A DNA stretch of 64,000 nucleotides, taken from contig NZ_AP022606.1 of assembly GCF_010728725.1 (NCBI RefSeq), positions 620,001 to 684,000 of the forward strand, in the 5' to 3' direction. The position numbers were made by a program, and so were the translations under genes. Shown piece by piece: positions 16,788 through 25,637 of this stretch (within the stretch, counting starts at the first letter, position 1; each line of letters begins with the position of its first letter). Under the pieces are notes generated by a model. The model saw nothing but the letters and a program-made list of their open reading frames with translations, ran no database searches and was not told the DNA's origin. The DNA comes from Mycobacterium branderi. Its GTDB lineage: Bacteria > Actinomycetota > Actinomycetes > Mycobacteriales > Mycobacteriaceae.

Positions 16788-19133
16788 ATGGCCGCGCCGG
16801 ATCCGATCGCACAGCCGTGGGGGCTGCGAACCCCGTATCAGCCCGGCCAGCCGTGGCCGCAGCGCGTCGACCACTTTCTTGCCGACGGCATCACGCCCGA
16901 GTCGGTGGACCGCTGGGCGCAGTCCGCGGCGGTGTTGCATTCCAACGGCGACGGCCTGGACATCGCGGTCAAGGACGGGCGCATCGTGGGGGTGCGCGGC
17001 CGCGGCGTCGACCGGGTCAACCACGGCCGGCTCGATCCCAAGGACATGTTCGGCTGGCAGGCCAACGCGTCGGCCGACCGGCTTACCACGCCGTTCGTGC
17101 GCGACGGCGGCCGGCTGCGCCCGTGTGATTGGGACACCGCGATGGACCGCATCGTGCGGCGCAGCCGCGAACTGCTCGACGGCCACGGCCCCAGTTCGAT
17201 CGGCTTCTACACGTCGGGCCAGCTGTTCCTCGAGGAGTACTACACCCAGGGGGTCATCGCGCACGGCGCGATCGGCACCAACCACGTCGACGGCAACACC
17301 CGGCTGTGCACCGCGACGGCCGCCGAGGCGCTGAAGGAATCGTTCGGGTGCGACGGGCAGCCCGGCTCCTACACCGACGTCGACCACGCCGATGTCATCG
17401 CGTTGTTCGGGCACAACGTCGCCGAGACGCAGACGGTGTTGTGGATGCGCATGTTGGACCGGCTGGCCGGCGACGAGCCGCCGGCGATCGTCTGCGTCGA
17501 CCCGCGGCGCACCCCGGTGGCTCTGCACGCCACCGTGCATCTGGCCCCGCTGCCGGGCACCAACGTGGCGTTGATGAACGGCCTGCTGCACGAGATCATC
17601 ACGCACGACTGGGTCGACCATTCGTATATCGACGCGCACACAATCGGTTTCGACGAGCTCCGTAAGCGGGTGTGCGAGTTCCCGCCGGAGCGGGTCGCCG
17701 AGATCTGCGGAGTCGACATCGACGACATCCGCGAGGCCGCCCGGCTGATCGGCACCGCAAAGCGGCTGCTCTCGACGGTGCTGCAGGGTTTCTACCAGTC
17801 GCACCAGGCCACCGCGGCGGCGGTGCAGGTCAACAACATTCACCTGATCCGGGGCATGCTCGGCAAGCCGGGCTGCGGGGTGTTGCAGATGAACGGCCAG
17901 CCCACCGCGGAGAACACCCGGGAATGCGGCGCCGACGGGGACCTGGCCGGTTTCCGCAACTGGGCCAACGGTGACCACATCGCCGAGCTGGCACGGCTGT
18001 GGAACCTTGAGCCGCAACAGATTCCGCATTACGCGCCGCCCACCCACGCGATGCAGATCTTCCGCTTCGCCGAGGAGGGCACGCTGCGGATGCTGTGGGT
18101 GACGGCGACCAACCCGGCGGTGTCCATGCCGGAGCTGGCCCGCATCCGCGACATCCTGACGGACCGGCGGCTGTTCTTGGTCGTCGAGGACATCTTCATG
18201 ACCGAGACCGCGGAGCTGGCCGACGTCGTGCTGCCCGCGGCGGCCTGGGGCGAGAAGACCGGCACCTTCACCAACGCCGACCGCACCGTGCACTTGTCCG
18301 AAAAGGCCGTCGAGCCACCGGGTTCGGCGCGGTCGGACCTCGATATCTTTCTGGACTACGCGCGGCGGATGGACTTCCGCGACAAGGACGGGCGGCCGTT
18401 CCCGCCGTGGACCGACCCCGAGTCGGCGTTCGAGGCGTGGAAGGAGTGCAGCGCCGGCCGGCCCTGCGACTATACTGGGCTGAGCTACGCGAAGTTGCGC
18501 GGCGGCAGCGGCGTCCAATGGCCCTGCAACGCAGAGAGTCCCGACGGCACCGAGCGGCTCTACGGCGACGCCGCATTCTGGGCGCATCCGGACTACTGCG
18601 AGTCCTACGGCAAGGACATGGTCACCGGCGCGCCGCTGGAGCCCAGCGAGTACCGGGCGATGAACCCCTCCGGCAAGGCGATCATTAAAGCGGCGCAATA
18701 CCTTCCGCCGCATGAACCGCCGACGTCGACCCACCCGTTCACGCTGATCACCGGCCGCACCCTGTATCATTTCCACACCCGCACCAAAACGGCTCGGGCG
18801 CCGCAACTTCAGCGCGCCGCACCCGAGGTGTGGGTGGAGGTCGCGGAGCGCGACGCCCGACGGCTCGGCATCCAGGACGGCGACGTCGTCGAGGTGCGCA
18901 CCCCGCGCGGCAGCGTCCGCTGTGCGGCCCGCATCGGCGGTATCCGAGACGGGGTGCTGTTCGTGCCGTTCCACTACGGCTATTGGGACGCTCGCGACCG
19001 TCGCGGGCACCACCGGGCCGGTAACGAGCTCACACTCACCGATTGGGATCCGGTGTCCAAGCAGCCGATCTTCAAAACCGCGGCAGCGCAACTGATGCCG
19101 GTCGCGGCGAAAGTCCTGGCAGGTCAATCGTGA
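16788..19133 (+). CDS. Molybdopterin-dependent oxidoreductase lacking the N-terminal iron-sulfur motif
   Basis: A 781-residue protein of the DMSO reductase/formate dehydrogenase/nitrate reductase superfamily. Recognisable parts are DGNTRLCTATAAEALKESFG with the probable Mo-ligand Cys, TNPAVSMPELARI and the C-terminal MopB-binding barrel (TGRTLYHFHTRTK; VEVRTPRGSV; VPFHYGYWDA). The N-terminus has no CxxCxxxC, so the usual [4Fe-4S] cluster seems absent. Substrate is unknown. No Tat signal is visible, so it acts in the cytoplasm. The stop overlaps the next GTG (GTGA), which ties it to the small helical gene. Confidence 0.82.
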   Translation: MAAPDPIAQPWGLRTPYQPGQPWPQRVDHFLADGITPESVDRWAQSAAVLHSNGDGLDIAVKDGRIVGVRGRGVDRVNHGRLDPKDMFGWQANASADRLTTPFVRDGGRLRPCDWDTAMDRIVRRSRELLDGHGPSSIGFYTSGQLFLEEYYTQGVIAHGAIGTNHVDGNTRLCTATAAEALKESFGCDGQPGSYTDVDHADVIALFGHNVAETQTVLWMRMLDRLAGDEPPAIVCVDPRRTPVALHATVHLAPLPGTNVALMNGLLHEIITHDWVDHSYIDAHTIGFDELRKRVCEFPPERVAEICGVDIDDIREAARLIGTAKRLLSTVLQGFYQSHQATAAAVQVNNIHLIRGMLGKPGCGVLQMNGQPTAENTRECGADGDLAGFRNWANGDHIAELARLWNLEPQQIPHYAPPTHAMQIFRFAEEGTLRMLWVTATNPAVSMPELARIRDILTDRRLFLVVEDIFMTETAELADVVLPAAAWGEKTGTFTNADRTVHLSEKAVEPPGSARSDLDIFLDYARRMDFRDKDGRPFPPWTDPESAFEAWKECSAGRPCDYTGLSYAKLRGGSGVQWPCNAESPDGTERLYGDAAFWAHPDYCESYGKDMVTGAPLEPSEYRAMNPSGKAIIKAAQYLPPHEPPTSTHPFTLITGRTLYHFHTRTKTARAPQLQRAAPEVWVEVAERDARRLGIQDGDVVEVRTPRGSVRCAARIGGIRDGVLFVPFHYGYWDARDRRGHHRAGNELTLTDWDPVSKQPIFKTAAAQLMPVAAKVLAGQS

Positions 19134-19609
19134 AAATCAAGCTGGCGCTTCGGCAGCTGCACCGCTCGGAACGCAAACTGGCCCACGAGCTCAACGTGAT
19201 GGCCGCGCGGCATCGCAGCGACCAGGACATCTTCCACCTCGCCCACGACCTGGCCGGCTGGTCGCAGAGTCATCTCGAGGAGTTGGCCACGCATGGCCGC
19301 CACTACGGTGTGCGGCTCAACAGCGATCCGCGCACCGGCGCGCTGACCGGTTTCCTGCAGTCCCGGATGAGCGGCATGTTGCGCAAGCGCCCCGAACCGG
19401 GCCTGATGCTGCTCGCGGACCTGCGACGCATCCACCGCATGGCCGCCGCGACCTCGGTGGACTGGGTGGTGCTGGGGCAGGCCGCGCAGGCCACCAAAGA
19501 CGAAGAGCTGCTTGACCTTACGACGCGCTGCCATCCGGAGACGCTCCGGCAGATGCGGTGGGCCAACGGCATGCTCAAGGAGCTCTCGCCGCAAGTGTTG
19601 ACGAGCTAA
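19130..19609 (+). CDS. Small helical protein coupled to the molybdopterin oxidoreductase
   Basis: A 159-residue protein whose GTG overlaps the oxidoreductase stop by 4 bp. It is all-helical by eye: RQLHRSERKLAHELNVMAARH, then HDLAGWSQSHLEELATHG and MLLADLRRIHRMAAATSVDW. Regularly spaced Glu and His (for example ELATHGRHYG) recall a ferritin-like or four-helix bundle, but I cannot confirm a metal site. It probably serves the oxidoreductase as partner or chaperone. Its stop overlaps the convergent patatin gene by 4 bp. Confidence 0.6.
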   Translation: MKIKLALRQLHRSERKLAHELNVMAARHRSDQDIFHLAHDLAGWSQSHLEELATHGRHYGVRLNSDPRTGALTGFLQSRMSGMLRKRPEPGLMLLADLRRIHRMAAATSVDWVVLGQAAQATKDEELLDLTTRCHPETLRQMRWANGMLKELSPQVLTS

Positions 19610-20601
19610 GACCGTCGATAGCTTTCCCGATACTGCGTCCAGTTCCAGGTGGACAGGAACGCCTGCGCCGCCTCGTAGCCTTTTTGGTAGAGCGCTTCCA
19701 TTTGTTCACGGGAGATGTCGAAGTCGAGGAAGCCGACGTCGGTGGAGTCGACCCGGATCGCCCGGGCGCTGACCCACGGCTGGTTGAGGTAGGCCTGATC
19801 GCGGCCGACGATCATCGTGGTGAGCAGATCCTCGAGCAGGGTCGGCCCGCCGAACCAGTGCAACGGCGCCAGGGCGGGGATCACTTTGTCGTTGCCCTGC
19901 GGCAGATTCGGCAACACGGTGACGCCGATCGTGGGCCAGCGCGGCGGTTTGCCATCGGGCCGGTCGAACGAGTCGATCGGGAAGTTCGACAGCATTCCGC
20001 CGTCGACCAGAGTGGACGTCAGGCCGCTGGCGCTGGTGAGTTTCACGGTGCGGAAGAAGAACGGAATCGACATCGACGCCCGCACGGCGTCGGCGACCTG
20101 TTGCTCGTCCGGGTCCAACCCGTAGAGCCGGCGGTAATCCCATGGCAGCCGCACCAATTGGCCCGTGGTCACGTCGGCGACGGTCACCACCAGCCGGTAG
20201 CGCCGCTCCGGCAGCACGTAGTCGTCGTCGATGGCCAGGTCCCCGAAGGTGCTGACGCCCAGGTTCTTCAGCTCCGAGCGGATCCACTCGTGCGCGAAAT
20301 CGCCCTTGTAGATGCCTTGTTCGCTGAGCAGACCCCAGGCCGGGCCCAGTAGCGGGATTCGTTCGATCGGCCCGGGGTCGAGGAACTTGCGGTACGGCAG
20401 CGTCATCGTGAGGTGCCGGACATCTTCCGGGGTCAGCTGGTCGTGGCCGGCTGCCAGGATGGCGCCGACGATCGAGCCGGCCGATGTACCTGAGACGCGC
20501 GGGATTTCGTAGCCGGCCTCCATCAATGCGACGACGGCGCCGACCAGGCCGATGCCTTTGACGCCGCCGCCGGACAGCACCAGATCCGTCTTGGTGACCA
20601 T
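19606..20601 (-). CDS. Patatin-like phospholipase
   Basis: A 331-residue patatin domain protein: LSGGGVKGIG gives the oxyanion hole (11-16), GTSAGS the nucleophile elbow with Ser40, and VDGGMLSNFP the catalytic Asp. It would hydrolyse acyl ester bonds of lipids. There is no signal peptide. On the minus strand it follows the cyanase gene directly; the cyanase stop abuts its ATG. Confidence 0.9.
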   Translation of the reverse strand: MVTKTDLVLSGGGVKGIGLVGAVVALMEAGYEIPRVSGTSAGSIVGAILAAGHDQLTPEDVRHLTMTLPYRKFLDPGPIERIPLLGPAWGLLSEQGIYKGDFAHEWIRSELKNLGVSTFGDLAIDDDYVLPERRYRLVVTVADVTTGQLVRLPWDYRRLYGLDPDEQQVADAVRASMSIPFFFRTVKLTSASGLTSTLVDGGMLSNFPIDSFDRPDGKPPRWPTIGVTVLPNLPQGNDKVIPALAPLHWFGGPTLLEDLLTTMIVGRDQAYLNQPWVSARAIRVDSTDVGFLDFDISREQMEALYQKGYEAAQAFLSTWNWTQYRESYRRS

Positions 20602-21057
20602 TCAGTCCTCTCCGGAAACCCAGTCGTAGGGAAGGAATTTCCCGTCGAACGTGACCACCACCCGATCGCCGGTCGGGTGTGGTTTCTTCTGCAGGTCGAC
20701 GCTGAAGTTGATGGCGCTCATGATCCCGTCGCCGAACTGCTCGTGGATCAGCTCCTTGAGCGCCGGCCCGTAAACCTGGAGGGCTTCGTAGAACCGGTAG
20801 ATCGTCGGGTCGGTGGGCACCGCGGTGGGCAGGCCGCCGCGCATCGGTGCGGCGGCCAGCACCGCGACCGCCGACTCGTCGAGCCCCAGCATGTCGACGA
20901 GCACCTTGCCCAGCTCGGCGGGAATCGGATGCTGGCCGAGCAGCGCCGAGGTGGTCCACACCACCGGCCGGTCGATGGCGTCGGCCAGCTCCTGCCAGCT
21001 CAACCCTTTGGCCAATCGCGCGACGACGATCTGTTCGGTGATCTCGTTTCTGGTCAT
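20602..21057 (-). CDS. cynS: Cyanate hydratase (cyanase)
   Basis: A 151-residue protein from ATG 21057; an in-frame ATG at 21069 would give 155 residues. The N-terminal helix-turn-helix-like part is LAKGLSWQELADAIDRPVVWTT. The cyanase catalytic domain follows with PTDPTIYRFYEALQVYGPALKELIHEQFGDGIMSAINF, read in pieces: the Arg and Glu in YRFYE and the Ser in MSAIN are the catalytic triad. Cyanase converts cyanate and bicarbonate to carbamate and CO2, detoxifying cyanate and releasing ammonia. No carbonic anhydrase or transporter gene is next to it; the patatin gene is directly downstream. Confidence 0.93.
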   Translation of the reverse strand: MTRNEITEQIVVARLAKGLSWQELADAIDRPVVWTTSALLGQHPIPAELGKVLVDMLGLDESAVAVLAAAPMRGGLPTAVPTDPTIYRFYEALQVYGPALKELIHEQFGDGIMSAINFSVDLQKKPHPTGDRVVVTFDGKFLPYDWVSGED

Positions 21058-21074
21058 GGCTACCAGCATGCCCC

Positions 21075-21833
21075 CTAGCCGGGCTTGGTGGCGGTCACCA
21101 GACGTGTGGCCGCCCACGGTCCGCCGTACCACATCCGCCATCCGAGGTTGCGGCGTTGTACATCCGGCCAGCCCAGCCGGCGCAACTCGGCTGCATGCTG
21201 CCGGGTCTCCCAGAGGTCCGCGATCGCAAGCCGCCCGCCCGGGCGCAGCACCCGAACCGCCTCGCGCAGCGCTCGACGGCGGCCCTCGCGGCTCGGAATG
21301 TTGTGAATCGCAAGGCTACTCACGACCGCGTCGACGCTGTCGTCGTCGAATGGCAGCGCGGTCATGTCGGCGGTGCGCACCTCGATGCGATCGCCCACCT
21401 TCTCCAGGTCCGCGTTTTTCAGCGTGGCCGACGGCGAGTTGTCGGTCTGGTCGGGGCGCCACAGGTCGATTCCGATCACGCGGCCGCGCGGCAGCCGCTT
21501 GGCCGCGGCGACCAGCACGGCGCCGCGGCCGCAGCCCATGTCGAGCACGGTTTCGTCGCCCTGCAGCCGCAGCCCGTCGAGGATCCGGTCCCACACCACG
21601 AACTTGCCGGTCCGCGTCGCATAGAGGTAAAGCGTTGTGTGGGCGGCGATTCCAAGGCCGCCGGCGCCGGCCAGCGCTGCTTTACGCCGCTTTCCCTTCG
21701 CCCAGCTGACGGCGGCCCACAGCGACAGCGCGGCGGCCTGGACGGCCAGAGCACCGAACTGCGCGCCGGCCGGGATCGTCTTGAACGATCCGTCGATTCC
21801 GTAGTCGCCCTTGTGCTGGTGCATCGCGGTCAC
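21075..21833 (-). CDS. Class I SAM-dependent methyltransferase with N-terminal membrane segments
   Basis: A 252-residue protein whose GTG at 21833 overlaps the nitroreductase stop (GTGA); ATG 21824 is an alternative. The first 70 residues hold two hydrophobic stretches (FGALAVQAAALSLWAAVSWA and AALAGAGGLGIAAHTTLYLY), so it may be membrane-bound. The methyltransferase core has VLDMGCGRGAVLVAAAKRL, then IGIDLW and LAIADLWETRQHAAEL. The substrate is unknown. It is probably co-transcribed with the nitroreductase, cyanase and patatin genes. Confidence 0.78.
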   Translation of the reverse strand: MTAMHQHKGDYGIDGSFKTIPAGAQFGALAVQAAALSLWAAVSWAKGKRRKAALAGAGGLGIAAHTTLYLYATRTGKFVVWDRILDGLRLQGDETVLDMGCGRGAVLVAAAKRLPRGRVIGIDLWRPDQTDNSPSATLKNADLEKVGDRIEVRTADMTALPFDDDSVDAVVSSLAIHNIPSREGRRRALREAVRVLRPGGRLAIADLWETRQHAAELRRLGWPDVQRRNLGWRMWYGGPWAATRLVTATKPG

Positions 21834-22345
21834 CAGCGGCCCTGGTGGACGACCTCGGCGAACGGCCGCCTCTTGGGCTGGCGGATCGGGGCGAGCGGGC
21901 GATCGGCCGGATAGCCGATACCGAGCAGGTAGGCCACCAGGTAATCGTCGGGCACGCCGAGGATGCTGCGCGCTTTGTCCTGATCGCCCACCGACGAATG
22001 CCCGGTGCCGATGCCGAGGTCGGTGGCCGCGAGCATCATCGCCATGGTGGCCTGACCGACGTCGTACTGGTCGGTGACCTTGCGGCGTTCGCTGGGCGGC
22101 TCCGGCACCACCAGGGCGATCGCGGCCGCGGCCGAGGCGATATGGCCGGCGCCCTGCCACACCGTGGAAAGGTCCTGCAGCTGAGTCCGATCGGTGACAA
22201 TCACGAAGTCCCACGGCTGGCGGTTCTTCGCCGACGGCGCCCGCCATCCGGCCTCGGCGATCCGGTTCAGGTCGGCTTCGGACACCGGCTCCGGCCGATA
22301 CTGGCGCACGTTGCGCCGAGCGCGAATCGCATCCCAGGTTTCCAT
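21830..22345 (-). CDS. Nitroreductase family protein
   Basis: A 171-residue FMN-dependent nitroreductase-fold protein. RRNVRQYRPEPVSEADLNRI and RAPSAKNRQPWDFVIV are the FMN-binding start of the family, and GQATMAMMLAATDLGIGTGHSSV follows. The protein is near the short end of the family length. It could reduce a quinone, nitro-aromatic or flavin. It heads a minus-strand operon and is divergent from recC with 46 bp between. Confidence 0.88.
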   Translation of the reverse strand: METWDAIRARRNVRQYRPEPVSEADLNRIAEAGWRAPSAKNRQPWDFVIVTDRTQLQDLSTVWQGAGHIASAAAAIALVVPEPPSERRKVTDQYDVGQATMAMMLAATDLGIGTGHSSVGDQDKARSILGVPDDYLVAYLLGIGYPADRPLAPIRQPKRRPFAEVVHQGRW

Positions 22346-22391
22346 CTCAATCGCTCCCTCATCGTCGCCGGCCGTCTATGGTGGCACCGCA

Positions 22392-25300
22392 ATGGCGCTT
22401 CATCTCCACCGTGCCGAACGTACCGATTCGCTCGCTGACGGGCTCGGTGCCCTGCTGGCCGACCCGCTGCCGGACCCGTTCGCCGAGGAACTGGTGCTGG
22501 TCCCGGCGCGCGGGGTCGAGCGGTGGCTGAGCCAGCGCCTCGCACAGCTGCTCGGTGTGTGCGCGGGGGTGTCGTTTCGCAGCCCGGCTTCGCTGATCGC
22601 CGAGATCACCGGGATCCTCGACGACGATCCGTGGTCGCCGGAGGCCCTGACGTGGCCGCTGCTGGAGGTCATCGACTGCTCGCTCGACGAGCCGTGGTGT
22701 CGCACGCTGGCAACGCATCTGGGCCACTTCGACAGCGACGACTTGCGGCGCGGCCGGCGCTATTCGGTGGCGCGACGGCTCGCGGGACTGTTCGCCTCGT
22801 ACGCCCGGCAGCGCCCGCAGTTGCTCGTCGACTGGCTCGACGGGCGCACCGGCGTCGATCCCGACCTGGCCTGGCAGCCGGAATTGTGGCGGGCGCTGGT
22901 CGCGGCGGTGCCAGCCGACCCGCCGCACATCCGGCATCAGAAAACCGTCGCCCGGCTGCGCGAGGGCCCGACCCATCTGCCGGCACGGCTGTCGTTGTTC
23001 GGGCACACCCGGCTGGCATGCACCGAGGTGGAGTTGCTCGACGCGCTCGCCACTCACCACGAACTGCACCTGTGGCTGCCGCATCCCAGCGACGAGCTGT
23101 GGCGGGCATTGCACGGTCTGCACGGCCCCGTGCCCCGCGCCGAGGACACCAGCCGCCACGCGGCGCGCCATCCGCTGCTCGAAACGCTCGGCCGGGATCT
23201 GCGCGAGCTGCAACGCGGCCTTCCGGCTCACCCCGCGACCGACGAATACCTCAGCGGCACAACGAAACCCGGCATGTTGCTAGGCTGGCTGCAGTCCGAC
23301 ATCGCGGCCAACGCGCTGCGCCCGCACGGCCGCGTACTGGCCGCCGGTGACCGCTCTGTGCAGGTGCACAGCTGCCACGGCCCGGCCCGGCAGGTCGACG
23401 TCCTGCGCGAGGTGCTGCTCGGCCTCCTGCAGGACGACCCGACGCTGGAGCCGCGCGACATCGTGGTGATGTGCCCGGACATCGAGACCTATGCGCCGTT
23501 GATCGTCGCCGGCTTCGGGCTCGGCGAGACCGCCGGCGACAGCCACCCGGCGCACCGGCTGCGGGTTCGGCTCGCCGACCGCGCGCTCACCCAGACCAAC
23601 CCGTTGCTCGCGACGGCCGCGGAGCTGCTCGCCATCGCGGGCGCCCGGGCCACCGCCAGCCAGGTGCTCAACCTCGCCCAAACCCCGCCGGTGCGTGCCC
23701 GATTCAAGTTCACCGACGACGACCTCGAGGCCATCGCCGACTGGGTACGGGACGCCAACATCCGCTGGGGCTTCGACAAGGCCCACCGCGCGCCCTACGG
23801 TCTCGACCACGTCGTGCACAACACCTGGCGGTTCGGGCTCGACCGCATCCTGGTCGGGGTGGCGATGTCCGACGACTCCCCGGACTGGCTGGACACCGCG
23901 CTGCCGCTCGACGACGTCGGCAGCAACAAGGTGGAACTCGCCGGCCGGCTCGCCGAGTTCGTCGCCCGCCTGCAATCCGCCGTCGACGCGTTGACCGGCG
24001 CCCGGCCACTCACCGAATGGCTCGACGCGCTGCTGGCCGGGGTGGCGCAGCTCACCACCGCCGAAGAGGCGTGGCAGGCGGGACAGCTCCAGCGCGAGTT
24101 CGCAAACGTGTTGCAGCAGGCCGGTTCTCGCGCTGACACGCTGCTGCGGCTGCCCGACGCGCGGGCGCTGCTGGCCGGGCATCTGGCCGGACGACCCACC
24201 CGGGCGAACTTCCGCACCGGCACGCTGACGGTGTGCACGATGGTGCCGATGCGCTCGGTCCCGCACCGGGTGGTGTGTCTGCTCGGGCTCGACGACGGGG
24301 TCTTTCCGCGGGTTCACCTGCCCGACGGCGACGACGTGCTGGCCCGCCGCCCGATGACGGGTGAGCGCGACATCCGGTCGGAGGACCGGCAATTGCTGCT
24401 CGACGCCGTCTGCGCGGCAAGCGAGACGCTGGTGATCACCTATACCGGCGCCGACGAACACACCGGCCATCATCGCCCGCCGGCGGTGCCGCTGGTCGAG
24501 CTGCTCGACGCGCTGGACCAGACCACCGAAGAGCCGGTGCGCGGACGCATCGTCGTCGAACATCCATTGCAGCCGTTCGACCTTCGCAACGTCACCCCCG
24601 GCGCCTTGGTGCCCGATCAGCCGTTCACCTTCGATCCCACCGCACTGGTGGCAGCGAAAGCCGCTGCCGGGCAACGATATCCGAAGCAGCCATTCCTGGC
24701 GAACCCCTTGCCCGAGCCGCCACCAGATGACGTCGTGCTGGCCGACCTGCTCAGGTTCTTCAAAGATCCGGTCAAGGGCTTCTTCGGCGCGCTCGATTTC
24801 GCCCTGCCCGCCGACGTCGACGAGATCAAAGACGACATGCCCGTCGACATCAATGCCCTGGAGGCGTGGACGGTCGGCGACCGGATGCTGCACGACATGC
24901 TGCGCGGCCTGCACCCCGACACCGCGGCGCACCGCGAGTGGCGTCGCGGAGCGCTGCCGCCCGGCAAGCTCGGCATGCGCAAAGCACGCGAAATCCGCGA
25001 CCAGGCAAAGCAATTAGCGGCGGCTGCCTTGACGCTTCGCCACGGTGAGCCCGACGCGCACGACGTCGACGTCGAACTTGACGGTGAGCGCCGGCTGACC
25101 GGCACCGTCTCGGACGTCTTCGGCGACCACACGGTCTCGGTGACGTACTCCAAGCTGAACTGCAAGCATCTGCTGCAGGCGTGGATCCCGTTGGTGGCGT
25201 TGGCGGCTCACCAGCCCGAGCGGCCGTGGCGGGCGTCGTGCATCGGCCGCGACAAGCGAGCCAACCGGATCCTGCACCGGGTGCTGGTCCCACCACCGGA

Positions 25301-25637
25301 CCCGGTCGGCGTGCTGCGCGACTTGGTCCTGCTCTACGACAACGGCCAGCGCGAGCCGCTGCCCCTGCCGCTGCGGGCCTCATACGCGTGGGCCGACGCG
25401 CGCGAGCACGGAAACGACCCGTTGGATGCCGCGCTGCGGCGGTGGAAATCCACCAACCACTACAAGGGGGAAGCCGAAGACGAGGCGCACAAATACGTGT
25501 GGCCGCATGGGCGGCTCGAGGACATCCTGGGCACACCACGCCCCGGTGAGGAAGTCGACGGCGAGGACACCCGGCTGGGCGCGCTGGCCGCACGGCTATG
25601 GCTGCCGCTGATTCGGGCCGAACGGGACCCGCACTGA
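22392..25637 (+). CDS. recC: Exonuclease V (RecBCD) subunit gamma, RecC
   Basis: A 1081-residue protein from ATG 22392. It opens with LHRAERTDSLADGLGALLADP, then VPARGVERWLSQRLAQLLG, the usual start of RecC, and has an inactivated helicase/nuclease-like fold that recognises Chi-type sequences. The stop shares one base with the recB start. In mycobacteria RecBCD serves mainly single-strand annealing rather than RecA-dependent recombination, which uses AdnAB. Confidence 0.95.
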   Translation: MALHLHRAERTDSLADGLGALLADPLPDPFAEELVLVPARGVERWLSQRLAQLLGVCAGVSFRSPASLIAEITGILDDDPWSPEALTWPLLEVIDCSLDEPWCRTLATHLGHFDSDDLRRGRRYSVARRLAGLFASYARQRPQLLVDWLDGRTGVDPDLAWQPELWRALVAAVPADPPHIRHQKTVARLREGPTHLPARLSLFGHTRLACTEVELLDALATHHELHLWLPHPSDELWRALHGLHGPVPRAEDTSRHAARHPLLETLGRDLRELQRGLPAHPATDEYLSGTTKPGMLLGWLQSDIAANALRPHGRVLAAGDRSVQVHSCHGPARQVDVLREVLLGLLQDDPTLEPRDIVVMCPDIETYAPLIVAGFGLGETAGDSHPAHRLRVRLADRALTQTNPLLATAAELLAIAGARATASQVLNLAQTPPVRARFKFTDDDLEAIADWVRDANIRWGFDKAHRAPYGLDHVVHNTWRFGLDRILVGVAMSDDSPDWLDTALPLDDVGSNKVELAGRLAEFVARLQSAVDALTGARPLTEWLDALLAGVAQLTTAEEAWQAGQLQREFANVLQQAGSRADTLLRLPDARALLAGHLAGRPTRANFRTGTLTVCTMVPMRSVPHRVVCLLGLDDGVFPRVHLPDGDDVLARRPMTGERDIRSEDRQLLLDAVCAASETLVITYTGADEHTGHHRPPAVPLVELLDALDQTTEEPVRGRIVVEHPLQPFDLRNVTPGALVPDQPFTFDPTALVAAKAAAGQRYPKQPFLANPLPEPPPDDVVLADLLRFFKDPVKGFFGALDFALPADVDEIKDDMPVDINALEAWTVGDRMLHDMLRGLHPDTAAHREWRRGALPPGKLGMRKAREIRDQAKQLAAAALTLRHGEPDAHDVDVELDGERRLTGTVSDVFGDHTVSVTYSKLNCKHLLQAWIPLVALAAHQPERPWRASCIGRDKRANRILHRVLVPPPDPVGVLRDLVLLYDNGQREPLPLPLRASYAWADAREHGNDPLDAALRRWKSTNHYKGEAEDEAHKYVWPHGRLEDILGTPRPGEEVDGEDTRLGALAARLWLPLIRAERDPH

